A stretch of 5,072 bases of DNA from Dehalococcoidales bacterium. GTDB taxonomy: Bacteria > Chloroflexota > Dehalococcoidia > Dehalococcoidales > UBA2162. The translations under genes and the position numbers were made by a program. The DNA is taken from NCBI GenBank assembly GCA_016844285.1, contig JAENIS010000100.1, positions 1-5,072 of the forward strand. Reading direction: 5' to 3'. The notes below the pieces were generated by a model, which was not told the origin of the DNA, ran no database searches, and saw only the letters and a list, made by a program, of their open reading frames with translations. This document shows positions 1 to 5,072 of this stretch, piece by piece (position 1 is the stretch's first letter; each line of letters starts with the position of its first letter).

Positions 1-5
1 GCCAT

Positions 6-34
6 TTGCAATCGCTTACTGGTGACTATACAAT
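6..34 (+). promoter_or_regulatory. Putative sigma70-type promoter for the nfeD-slipin operon
   Basis: A TTGCAA box (6-11, four of six matches to TTGACA) lies 17 bp before TACAAT (29-34, five of six matches to TATAAT). A start of transcription near 40-42 would give a leader of about 33 nt before the ATG at 74, with the ribosome binding site at 61-66 inside it. The spacing is ideal and the position fits, but both boxes are imperfect and the window starts only 5 bp upstream, so this is an inference from pattern alone. Confidence 0.4.
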
Positions 35-73
35 ATAGCTGCAATCCACGGTAATCTTCTGGTGAGATGTATT

Positions 74-1384
74 ATGTGCAAAATCAGGCGCATTCTTTTG
101 GTACTGGTGGTACTGGGTCTACTGACCGCTACCCTGGTCGCTATCGGGGTGCGGGCAGCGACCCCCACCATTGATGTGCTCCATATCAAGGGCACCATCA
201 ACCCTGTCCTCGTTGATTATGTCAAACGCGGTATTGAGCAGGCTGAAGCAAATGACGCCGTGGCCTGTATTATCCAGCTCGATACGCCCGGTGGCCTGGA
301 CACAGCCATGCGCGATATTATCAAGGACATCATTGATGCCCGGGTGCCAGTAGTGGTCTATGTCTCTCCTTCGGGAGCAAGGGCGGCTTCGGCCGGGGTC
401 TTTATTAGCATGGCAGCTCATGTGGCTGCCATGGCACCGAGCACTGCCATCGGTGCTGCCCACCCGGTATCAGTCGGTGCCGGGGGTGAGGCGACAATGT
501 CGAAAACGATGGAAGAGAAGGTAGTCAATGACGCTGCGGCCTATATCAGGAGTCTCGCCCAGGCTCACGGACGTAATATGGAATGGGCGGAAAAAGCAGT
601 CAGAGAAAGCGTTTCCGCCGACGCACAGCAGGCTCTGAAGCTCAATATCATTGACCTGATTGCCCCTGACCTTAACGACCTCATCACCCAGCTTGACGGT
701 CGGCAGGTAGCCATGCTTGATGGCCGGTCAGTCACGCTACACACTAAAGACGCGACGATAAATCATAATCTGATGACTACAATCGAAAGCTTCCTCTACG
801 CCATCAGTGACCCGAATATCGCCTACCTGCTGTTAAGCCTGGCGATGATTGGCATCGCCGCCGAACTGTATAATCCCGGCCTGATTTTCCCTGGCGTCAT
901 TGGTGGCATTGCCCTGTTGCTGGCTTTCTACTCGCTGGGGGTGTTACCGGTAAACTATGCCGGGATTCTCCTGATTGTTCTGGCATTCGCTCTCTTCACT
1001 GCCGAGTTGTTTACTCACAGCTTCGGCATGCTCACTGCCGGAGGCATCACTTCGCTGGTGCTTGGCTCGCTAATTCTATTTAAGGGGGGTCCCGTGTTTC
1101 AGGTAAATCCCGGGTTAATTGCTACCACCACCATCATCATTACTGCTTTCTTTGTCTTCGTGGTTAGCCGGGTCATTGCGGCTCACCGCCGTCAGGCAAC
1201 TACCGGCAAGGAAGAGCTAATCGGCAAGACGGCTACCGTCAGGGTCGCCCTGAATCCGGAGGGAATGGTGCTCTTTAAGGGCGAACTCTGGACAGCCGTA
1301 TCAGAGACAGGTCCTGTGGAACCAGGAGAGGAGGTGACGATTACCAGGGTCGATGGCTTAAAACTATACGTCAACAAAAAATAG
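74..1384 (+). CDS. nfeD: NfeD family membrane-bound serine protease (ClpP class)
   Basis: This 436-residue protein has the full-length NfeD layout. An N-terminal hydrophobic segment (about 6-28, after KIRR) is a signal peptide or anchor. A ClpP/crotonase-fold protease domain follows (about 33-210), with DTPGG at 70-74 and SGARAASAG near 100-108. Ser106 in that motif and Lys149 in EEKVVND align with the Ser/Lys dyad known for archaeal homologue PH1510. About five membrane helices lie at 248-370. The C-terminal OB-fold (about 379-436) begins at [12 protein letters not shown]. The family is known to degrade stomatin partners, and a slipin gene follows 22 bp downstream, so the two probably form one membrane quality-control or microdomain module. 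A GTG at 62 is in frame, but GGTGAG (61-66) reads better as the Shine-Dalgarno for ATG 74, 7 nt away. No frameshift or missing motif is seen. The family call is firm; the substrate is inferred. Confidence 0.93.
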   Translation: MCKIRRILLVLVVLGLLTATLVAIGVRAATPTIDVLHIKGTINPVLVDYVKRGIEQAEANDAVACIIQLDTPGGLDTAMRDIIKDIIDARVPVVVYVSPSGARAASAGVFISMAAHVAAMAPSTAIGAAHPVSVGAGGEATMSKTMEEKVVNDAAAYIRSLAQAHGRNMEWAEKAVRESVSADAQQALKLNIIDLIAPDLNDLITQLDGRQVAMLDGRSVTLHTKDATINHNLMTTIESFLYAISDPNIAYLLLSLAMIGIAAELYNPGLIFPGVIGGIALLLAFYSLGVLPVNYAGILLIVLAFALFTAELFTHSFGMLTAGGITSLVLGSLILFKGGPVFQVNPGLIATTTIIITAFFVFVVSRVIAAHRRQATTGKEELIGKTATVRVALNPEGMVLFKGELWTAVSETGPVEPGEEVTITRVDGLKLYVNKK

Positions 1385-1406
1385 TAATCGTAAAGGAGGT
1401 AGACGA

Positions 1407-2189
1407 ATGAATACACCCATTCTTATCGGTATCATTGTGCTATTGGTGCTCATGATTGTTCCCATGGCCGTCAAGATTGTCCAGGAGTACGAGCGAGGGG
1501 TCATTTTCCGCCTGGGACGACTGATTGGAGCCAAGGGCCCCGGTTTCTTTGTCATCATCCCCTTTGTCGACCGCATGGTGAAGATTGACCTCAGGGTAGT
1601 GACCATGGATGTGCCACCACAGGACGTCATTACCAAGGATAATGTCACCATCAAGGTAAACGCAGTGGTCTACTTCAGGGTGGTTGACCCGCAAGCGGCC
1701 GTAGTCAAGGTCCTGGATTACTTCCGTGCCACCTCACTCATCGCACAGACGACGCTACGCAACGTCCTTGGGCAATCTGAGCTTGATGAGCTTCTGGCAC
1801 AAAGGGAGATGCTCAATCAGAAGCTACAAAAGATAATTGACGAGCAGACTGAACCCTGGGGGATAAAGGTGAGTATCGTCGAGATTAAGGACGTTGAGCT
1901 TCCGGAAACGATGAGGCGGTCGATGGCCGCTCAGGCTGAGGCGGAAAGAGAGCGACGGGCCAAAATCATCCATGCCGACGGTGAGTTTCAGGCTTCAGAG
2001 AAGTTAGATCAAGCTGGGGCGATTATTGGGCGTAACCCAACCACCCTACAGCTTCGCTACCTGCAAACACTGGTTGAGATAGCCGCAGAAAAGAATAGTA
2101 CCATCATCTTCCCCATCCCGATAGACTTTCTCAAAGCATTTTCCCGCTTGGCTGGGGATACAAACCCCAAAGAAAAGACCGACAAATAG
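1407..2189 (+). CDS. Slipin: stomatin/prohibitin (SPFH, band 7) family membrane protein
   Basis: The 260-residue product has one N-terminal membrane helix (about 4-22). The SPFH domain (about 25-190) starts at [12 protein letters not shown] and includes [29 protein letters not shown] and the [14 protein letters not shown] block typical of stomatins. An alanine/glutamate-rich stretch (about 174-205, [20 protein letters not shown]) is the usual oligomerising coiled coil. The hydrophobic tail [16 protein letters not shown] (230-245) corresponds to the region that the NfeD partner cleaves in archaeal p-stomatin; cleavage here is inferred. The ATG at 1407 has a perfect AAGGAGGT at 1393-1400 with a 6-nt spacer, probably driving strong translation. 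It follows nfeD by 22 bp, so they are almost certainly one operon. Stomatins form ring-like membrane scaffolds; no more specific role can be read from sequence. The length is normal for the family. Confidence 0.94.
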   Translation: MNTPILIGIIVLLVLMIVPMAVKIVQEYERGVIFRLGRLIGAKGPGFFVIIPFVDRMVKIDLRVVTMDVPPQDVITKDNVTIKVNAVVYFRVVDPQAAVVKVLDYFRATSLIAQTTLRNVLGQSELDELLAQREMLNQKLQKIIDEQTEPWGIKVSIVEIKDVELPETMRRSMAAQAEAERERRAKIIHADGEFQASEKLDQAGAIIGRNPTTLQLRYLQTLVEIAAEKNSTIIFPIPIDFLKAFSRLAGDTNPKEKTDK

Positions 2190-2216
2190 CCCTAGAGCAA
2201 AAGAGGCTTGTTACGG

Positions 2217-2257
2217 AATGGGTGATTGAAGGGGAAATCCCCTTCAATCACCGCATT
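2217..2257. terminator. Perfect hairpin between convergent slipin and birA genes, probable two-way terminator
   Basis: GGTGATTGAAGGGG (2221-2234) and its exact complement (2239-2252) form a 14-bp stem with an AAAT loop. With G2253 bulged out, AATG (2217-2220) can also pair with CATT (2254-2257), reaching into the birA stop codon at 2256-2258. It fills the 66-bp gap between the slipin stop and the birA stop, so it could end transcripts arriving from either side. Neither strand has a T-tract after the stem, so it is not a textbook intrinsic terminator; it might instead be a 3'-end stabiliser or limit read-through another way. Confidence 0.6.
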
Positions 2258-3035
2258 AGTCACGCAGGGTGACATCTCCAGCGATAATCCTGGTCAGGCT
2301 GCCATCCGGGAGACGGAGCAGAAGGCTGCCATCCCCGGCGACTGATTCGGCAAAACCTTCACAGGCCATTTCGCCCGTCTTGACGCGCACTCTCTTCCCC
2401 AGCGTTATCAGACTATCCCGCCACTCTTCGTACGGTGGCTTTCCCTGCAATAGGGCCAGGTATCGGCTTTCTATCTCAACGAGCAGGTGCCGTATCAGGC
2501 TCAAGCGCGAAACATCCCGGCCCGCTTCGTCGGCCAGACTGGTGGCAATAGAGCGAATCTCGGGAAAGTCAGCCAGACTGAGGTTAACATTTATCCCGAT
2601 ACCAATGATGGTGTAGTGCACCACGTTGCTACGGACATCGCTCTCAATCAGAATCCCACAGACCTTGCGACCATTGATGAGAACATCGTTGGGCCACTTA
2701 ATCTGCGCTTTCAAACCGGTGACGGACTCGATACTATGCACCACCGCCAGGGAAGCCAGCATAATCAGGTAAGGCAGGTGGGCAATGCCGGGATAGAGAA
2801 TGATAGAGAAGGCGATGTTGCCTCCGGGTGATATCCAGACGCGTTTCAACCGTCCCCTGGCGGCAGTTTGCTCATCGGCAATAACAATGGTGCCTTCGGC
2901 GGCTTTTTTTTGCGCCTCCTGCCTGGCGATGTCCATGGTTGAAGTCAGACGGGGGTAGTAAAGAACTCTTTGCCCGGCAAAGCGAGTGGCTAAGCCCTCC
3001 GTAATCTCCGCAGCGGATAAATTATCGGCTACCAT
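2256..3035 (-). CDS. birA: Biotin--[acetyl-CoA-carboxylase] ligase, single-domain (no HTH)
   Basis: The enzyme activates biotin as biotinyl-AMP and attaches it to a lysine of carboxyl-carrier proteins in the cytoplasm. From ATG 3035 it is 259 residues: the catalytic core starts at LTSTMD (about 30-35), the adenylate-binding loop is ARGRLKR (59-65), KWPND is at 113-117, GIGINVN at 145-151, and a small C-terminal SH3-like domain spans about 213-259. There is no N-terminal helix-turn-helix, so it is the non-repressor type and should not control biotin genes. The usual GRGRRGR loop reads ARGRLKR, but the Arg equivalent to E. coli Arg118 is kept (Arg62). An upstream TTG at 3056 with AGGA 7 nt before it would add 7 residues; the start is undecided. 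It is last in the minus-strand cluster, 71 bp after the UbiA-family gene. No biotinylated carboxylase lies in the window. Confidence 0.93.
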   Translation of the reverse strand: MVADNLSAAEITEGLATRFAGQRVLYYPRLTSTMDIARQEAQKKAAEGTIVIADEQTAARGRLKRVWISPGGNIAFSIILYPGIAHLPYLIMLASLAVVHSIESVTGLKAQIKWPNDVLINGRKVCGILIESDVRSNVVHYTIIGIGINVNLSLADFPEIRSIATSLADEAGRDVSRLSLIRHLLVEIESRYLALLQGKPPYEEWRDSLITLGKRVRVKTGEMACEGFAESVAGDGSLLLRLPDGSLTRIIAGDVTLRD

Positions 3036-3076
3036 ATCTCGATAACCTGCTCGCAAGGATTAGTCCTGATGCCATA

Positions 3077-3092
3077 ACACTTAAATATAGCA
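3077..3092 (-). promoter_or_regulatory. Possible extended -10 promoter for birA
   Basis: In the AT-rich gap after the UbiA-family stop (3107), the minus strand reads TGCTATATT from 3092 to 3084, an extended -10 (TGn plus TATATT, five of six matches). No convincing -35 lies upstream: the position at 17-bp spacing reads CGGTAG. Transcription would start near 3077, giving a leader of about 20 nt to TTG 3056 or 40 nt to ATG 3035. AT-rich spacers produce such matches by chance, so this is tentative; birA may simply be cotranscribed. Confidence 0.28.
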
Positions 3093-3106
3093 TAAATAAT
3101 AGACTG

Positions 3107-3961
3107 CTACCGCAGCCAGATATCCAGACACATGGCCAGGAAGAGCAAACCCATATAGGGAAAAGCAGAGACCTTGTACAGTCGCCAGGCATCACGAGAG
3201 TTGCTCGAAATCGCCAGCCGCAAACTGGCATAAACCATCAGCAGACTCAGCAGACTGGCCGCGAGCAGGTAGAACAGGGTGAAGCCTGCCACAAAATAAA
3301 GAGCGATGGCCACAGCCCCCAGCGCCAGGCTGAAGAGAAGCAGCACCTTGATAGCTTCACCCACCTGCCGACTCATCGGGAAGTAGGTCAGCCCGGCGCC
3401 GATATAGTCCTCTCGATTGGCAATCATCACACTCCAGACATGGAGCGGTAGCCAGAGACCAATGAGACCACACAGCCATAGAATCTCCCAGCTAAAGGTC
3501 GGTTTAATGGCCAGCCATCCCATCAGTACTGGAGTACAACCAGCCAGCAAACCCTGGGGAAAGACACAGGTTACCCTCTTCCGCCAGGCGACGGCGGCCA
3601 CAGTGCCGACTACTCCCGACAAAAAAGAGAGGGGGTGTAGCTGCCAGGCAAGGGCTAATCCGATAATAACCAGGCCGATAGTTAACGGTAGCACCTTTTC
3701 CGGTGGATTAATGCGCTTTGCTGCTAAAGCTCGATACCGGGTACGCTGCATACGGGCATCAATACCACGGTCCAGATAATTGGTCAGGCCGTTAACACCG
3801 GCGCTGGCGAACAAAATCGCTATCAAAGCCAAAAGAAGCTTGTCCAGAGGTGGATGCCCATCACCGGCGATGATAGCTGCGGCAATACCGGTAAAAGTGA
3901 GCAGAATGCTTTCGCCCGGCTTAAGTACCTCGATATAATCCCTAAGCACCTTGTCTTTCAT
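3107..3961 (-). CDS. UbiA family prenyltransferase, divergent protoheme IX farnesyltransferase (CtaB-like)
   Basis: This is a polytopic membrane protein of 284 residues from ATG 3961, with roughly eight to nine hydrophobic helices. UbiA enzymes transfer a prenyl chain from a diphosphate donor bound by two Asp-rich loops. The first loop reads TNYLDRGIDARMQRTR (60-75), keeping DxxxD (Asp64, Asp68) and the following RT. The second reads WLPLHVW (170-176) then DYIGAG (185-190), matching the CtaB pattern WTPPHFW...DYxxAG. WRKRVT...GCTPVLMGW (126-149) also fits heme O synthases. Deviations: the usual first Asn of NxxxDxxxD is Thr60, and KPRV near the N-terminus is KPGE, so the true acceptor (heme or another aromatic ring) is uncertain. 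The gene overlaps ruvX by 20 bp in another frame, implying translational coupling; its own Shine-Dalgarno is weak. ATG 4003 is in frame but lies inside the conserved end of ruvX and seems less likely. Confidence 0.87.
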   Translation of the reverse strand: MKDKVLRDYIEVLKPGESILLTFTGIAAAIIAGDGHPPLDKLLLALIAILFASAGVNGLTNYLDRGIDARMQRTRYRALAAKRINPPEKVLPLTIGLVIIGLALAWQLHPLSFLSGVVGTVAAVAWRKRVTCVFPQGLLAGCTPVLMGWLAIKPTFSWEILWLCGLIGLWLPLHVWSVMIANREDYIGAGLTYFPMSRQVGEAIKVLLLFSLALGAVAIALYFVAGFTLFYLLAASLLSLLMVYASLRLAISSNSRDAWRLYKVSAFPYMGLLFLAMCLDIWLR

Positions 3962-4358
3962 CCAGATAAGATTGCAGAATGAGGGCCGCCGCCACGGCAT
4001 CATCCCTGAGTTTCGTTTTTGTCCTTTTGGGGTGTGCTTCCTGGAGCAGACGCCGGGCCGATACCGTCGTCAAACGCTCATCCCTGAACTCGACCGGGAC
4101 TGCGGTATGACGGCGTAACACCGCCACGAACGCGGCTACCTTTTCCGCCTGCGGGCCAATACTGCCATTCAGCGAGCGGGGCAGGCCGGCGATAATCTGG
4201 CCAACCTGATGCTGATTAACAATGGTGACAATCGCCTCGATGTCCCGTTGCTCATCCTGGCACTCAATAATAGTAAGGGGACTGGCCAGAATACCCCCCG
4301 GGTCGCTCAGCGCCACCCCGATTCGCCTATCACCAATATCAAGTCCCAGACTGCGCAT
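3942..4358 (-). CDS. ruvX: RuvX/YqgF family: putative pre-16S rRNA nuclease, Holliday junction resolvase-like
   Basis: The 138-residue product is a complete RNase H-fold protein of the YqgF family, which matures the 5' end of 16S rRNA in E. coli and has been linked to Holliday junction cleavage in other bacteria. Visible motifs are LGLDIGDRRIGVALSDP (4-20, catalytic Asp7), IIAGLPRSLNG (55-65), EFRDERLTTVSARRLL (90-105, Glu94) and DDAVAAALILQSYL (119-132, Asp120), so all expected acidic residues are present. ATG 4358 is chosen because AAGGTG (4370-4365 on the minus strand) lies 6 nt before it; the in-frame GTG at 4367 is part of that ribosome site and adds only three residues. The gene follows alaS by 174 bp, a neighbourship seen in many bacteria, and overlaps the UbiA-family gene downstream. 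A 7-bp inverted repeat flanks its ribosome site. Confidence 0.95.
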   Translation of the reverse strand: MRSLGLDIGDRRIGVALSDPGGILASPLTIIECQDEQRDIEAIVTIVNQHQVGQIIAGLPRSLNGSIGPQAEKVAAFVAVLRRHTAVPVEFRDERLTTVSARRLLQEAHPKRTKTKLRDDAVAAALILQSYLDERQGA

Positions 4359-4382
4359 GATAAACACCTTGTATTTTTATCA
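4358..4382. repeat. Inverted repeat flanking the ruvX ribosome binding site
   Basis: TGATAAA (4358-4364) and TTTATCA (4376-4382) are exact complements separated by 11 bp. In ruvX mRNA they would form a weak AU-rich stem that puts the AAGGUG ribosome site in the loop and the first base of the start codon in the stem. In DNA the 25-bp palindrome could be a protein-binding site. The symmetry is directly visible; a regulatory role is speculation, and a 7-bp AT-rich match may be chance. Confidence 0.35.
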
Positions 4383-4395
4383 GGAGCTTGTTTAT

Positions 4396-4521
4396 TAACC
4401 TCACCCCCTTTGTCCCTCTCTCCATTACTGGAGAGGGGGTAGAGTCTCAAGAGAGGGGCTTCGCCCCTCTCTTACTTTCCCCCCTTCCCTTGACAAGGGA
4501 AGGGGGCAGGGGGATAGGTTA
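4396..4521. repeat. 126-bp multi-hairpin palindromic element (MITE/REP-like) between alaS and ruvX
   Basis: The element starts with TAACCT (4396-4401) and ends with AGGTTA (4516-4521). After a 2x2 mismatch, CCCCCT (4404-4409) pairs with AGGGGG (4508-4513), closing an outer stem. Inside are three consecutive hairpins: 4414-4423 with 4430-4439 (10 bp, one G-T, loop ATTACT), 4449-4459 with 4463-4473 (11 bp, loop TTC), and 4480-4491 with 4495-4506 (12 bp, loop GAC). The whole can fold as a cloverleaf on either strand. It is strongly C/G-biased and unlike the flanking genes, has no coding potential of note, and no clear target-site duplication is seen. It is probably a dispersed palindromic repeat or a structured RNA element; it could also attenuate transcription from alaS into ruvX, although no hairpin is followed by a T-tract. 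Confidence 0.65.
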
Positions 4522-4532
4522 CTCAGTAATCA

Positions 4533-5072
4533 CTAAATTAGCTTTTTCACCAGCCGCAAGGCTTCATCCAGCTTATCTTTATCTTTGCCGCCGGCCTGTG
4601 CCAGAGTTGCCTTGCCTCCACCACCCCCCCCGGTTACCTTAGCGACCTCCCGGACTATCTTAGCCGCATCGTAGCCCCTGCTAACCAGGTCCGGAGTGAC
4701 CCCAACTATGAAAATTGGCTTATCCTCATAAACTGAACCCAGGACGATAATCCCGCTCTTCAAATTGTCTCTAAGCCAGTCGGTCACGGCACGCAGTATC
4801 TCCATTCGGTGGGACGGGAGCTCAGCACTCACCACCTTTACTCCGTTAATGTTCTCGGCGCGAGCTGCTAGTGAGCTAACATAGCTGTGAGCTAACTCCA
4901 TTTCCAAAGCCTCGCTCCGCTTATGCTCGTTCTTTAGCTCAATCGACAGGCTTTGTGCCTTGTCCAGAAGATTATCCGGTTCGGCATCGAGATACTGGGC
5001 AATCCTGGCTAAATCCGCTAGACGCTGGGTAATATATTGCTCCGCTCCCCTGCCTGTGACCGCCTCAATACG
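4533..5072 (-). CDS. alaS: Alanyl-tRNA synthetase, C-terminal part (5' end outside window)
   Basis: Only the last 179 residues are present; the frame is open to the right edge. AlaS charges tRNA-Ala in the cytoplasm and its editing domain removes mischarged Ser and Gly. The fragment begins RIEAVTGRGAEQYI, the conserved end of the editing (SAD) domain. It continues through a helical coiled-coil linker (about 15-75) into the DHHA1/C-Ala domain (about 76-179), with the diagnostic glycine run VTGGGGGGKATLAQAGGKD near 146-164. The catalytic class II core and most of the editing domain lie beyond the window. An internal TTG at 4907 is not a start, because the reading frame and the family alignment continue upstream without break. 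The gene ends at TAG 4533 and heads the minus-strand cluster. A run of eight C (4624-4631) encodes part of the glycine stretch. Confidence 0.96.
   Translation of the reverse strand, partial: RIEAVTGRGAEQYITQRLADLARIAQYLDAEPDNLLDKAQSLSIELKNEHKRSEALEMELAHSYVSSLAARAENINGVKVVSAELPSHRMEILRAVTDWLRDNLKSGIIVLGSVYEDKPIFIVGVTPDLVSRGYDAAKIVREVAKVTGGGGGGKATLAQAGGKDKDKLDEALRLVKKLI

Noticed and set aside
119..463. Minus-strand 114-codon frame opposite nfeD
   Set aside because: It is antisense to the conserved protease domain and its composition is not protein-like.
2487..2831. Plus-strand 114-codon frame opposite birA
   Set aside because: It is a shadow of birA, with no ribosome site or recognisable domain, while the minus-strand frame carries all BirA motifs.
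4480..4506. 12-bp hairpin as a plain intrinsic terminator of alaS
   Set aside because: On the minus strand it is followed by GGAAAGTAAG, not a T-tract, and it is one of three hairpins within a larger symmetric element, so a simple terminator label would hide the structure.
4624..4631. Run of eight C in alaS as a phase-variation or frameshift site
   Set aside because: It encodes the conserved glycine run of the AlaS C-terminal domain and the frame is intact; glycine codons explain it.
4388..4642. 84-codon plus-strand reading frame running through the hairpin element
   Set aside because: It crosses the palindromic repeat and the antisense strand of alaS, its translation is low-complexity (repeated Pro/Leu/Ser), and it matches no family I know.
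4533..4907. Stand-alone 124-residue protein starting at TTG 4907
   Set aside because: The frame is open to the window edge and the upstream residues (RIEAVTG...) are classic AlaS, so this is just the tail of alaS.
1..5072. CRISPR array, tRNA or rRNA gene, transposase, toxin-antitoxin or defence genes
   Set aside because: No direct-repeat array, RNA gene signature or such protein family was seen on either strand; the coding space is fully taken by six housekeeping or membrane genes.

Overview
The window (5072 bp, moderate GC, densely coding) holds six protein genes in two convergent groups. It looks like an ordinary bacterial chromosome segment. The gene set (NfeD/stomatin pair, single-domain biotin ligase, divergent heme-O-synthase-like UbiA protein, RuvX, AlaS) and the C/G-rich multi-hairpin spacer suggest Chloroflexota, possibly Dehalococcoidia. 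That placement is an inference from gene flavour and recalled sequence style, not a search result.

Plus strand, 1-2189: a possible sigma70-type promoter (about 6-34) precedes a full-length NfeD (membrane-bound ClpP-class serine protease with a C-terminal OB-fold). A slipin (stomatin/SPFH protein) follows 22 bp later behind a perfect Shine-Dalgarno. Such pairs are a known two-gene membrane module in which the NfeD protease can act on its stomatin partner. A perfect 14-bp hairpin at 2221-2252 sits between the slipin stop and the convergent birA stop and could act as a two-way transcript end.

Minus strand, 5072-2256, in transcription order: the C-terminal 179 residues of alanyl-tRNA synthetase (entering from the right edge), a 174-bp spacer, ruvX, a CtaB-like UbiA prenyltransferase overlapping ruvX by 20 bp, then birA after an AT-rich gap that may carry its own promoter. 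These genes are functionally unrelated (translation, rRNA processing or recombination, prenyl transfer, biotin attachment) and look like a housekeeping cluster rather than a pathway.

The most unusual structure is the spacer between alaS and ruvX. Bases 4396-4521 can fold as a closed cloverleaf: terminal inverted repeats form an outer stem around three strong consecutive hairpins of 10, 11 and 12 bp. It resembles a MITE- or REP-like palindromic repeat, or a structured RNA element. Next to it, a 7-bp inverted repeat flanks the ruvX ribosome binding site. I see no tRNA, rRNA, CRISPR array, transposase or phage gene, and no defence or new enzymatic system. No gene-free stretch exceeds 300 bp.
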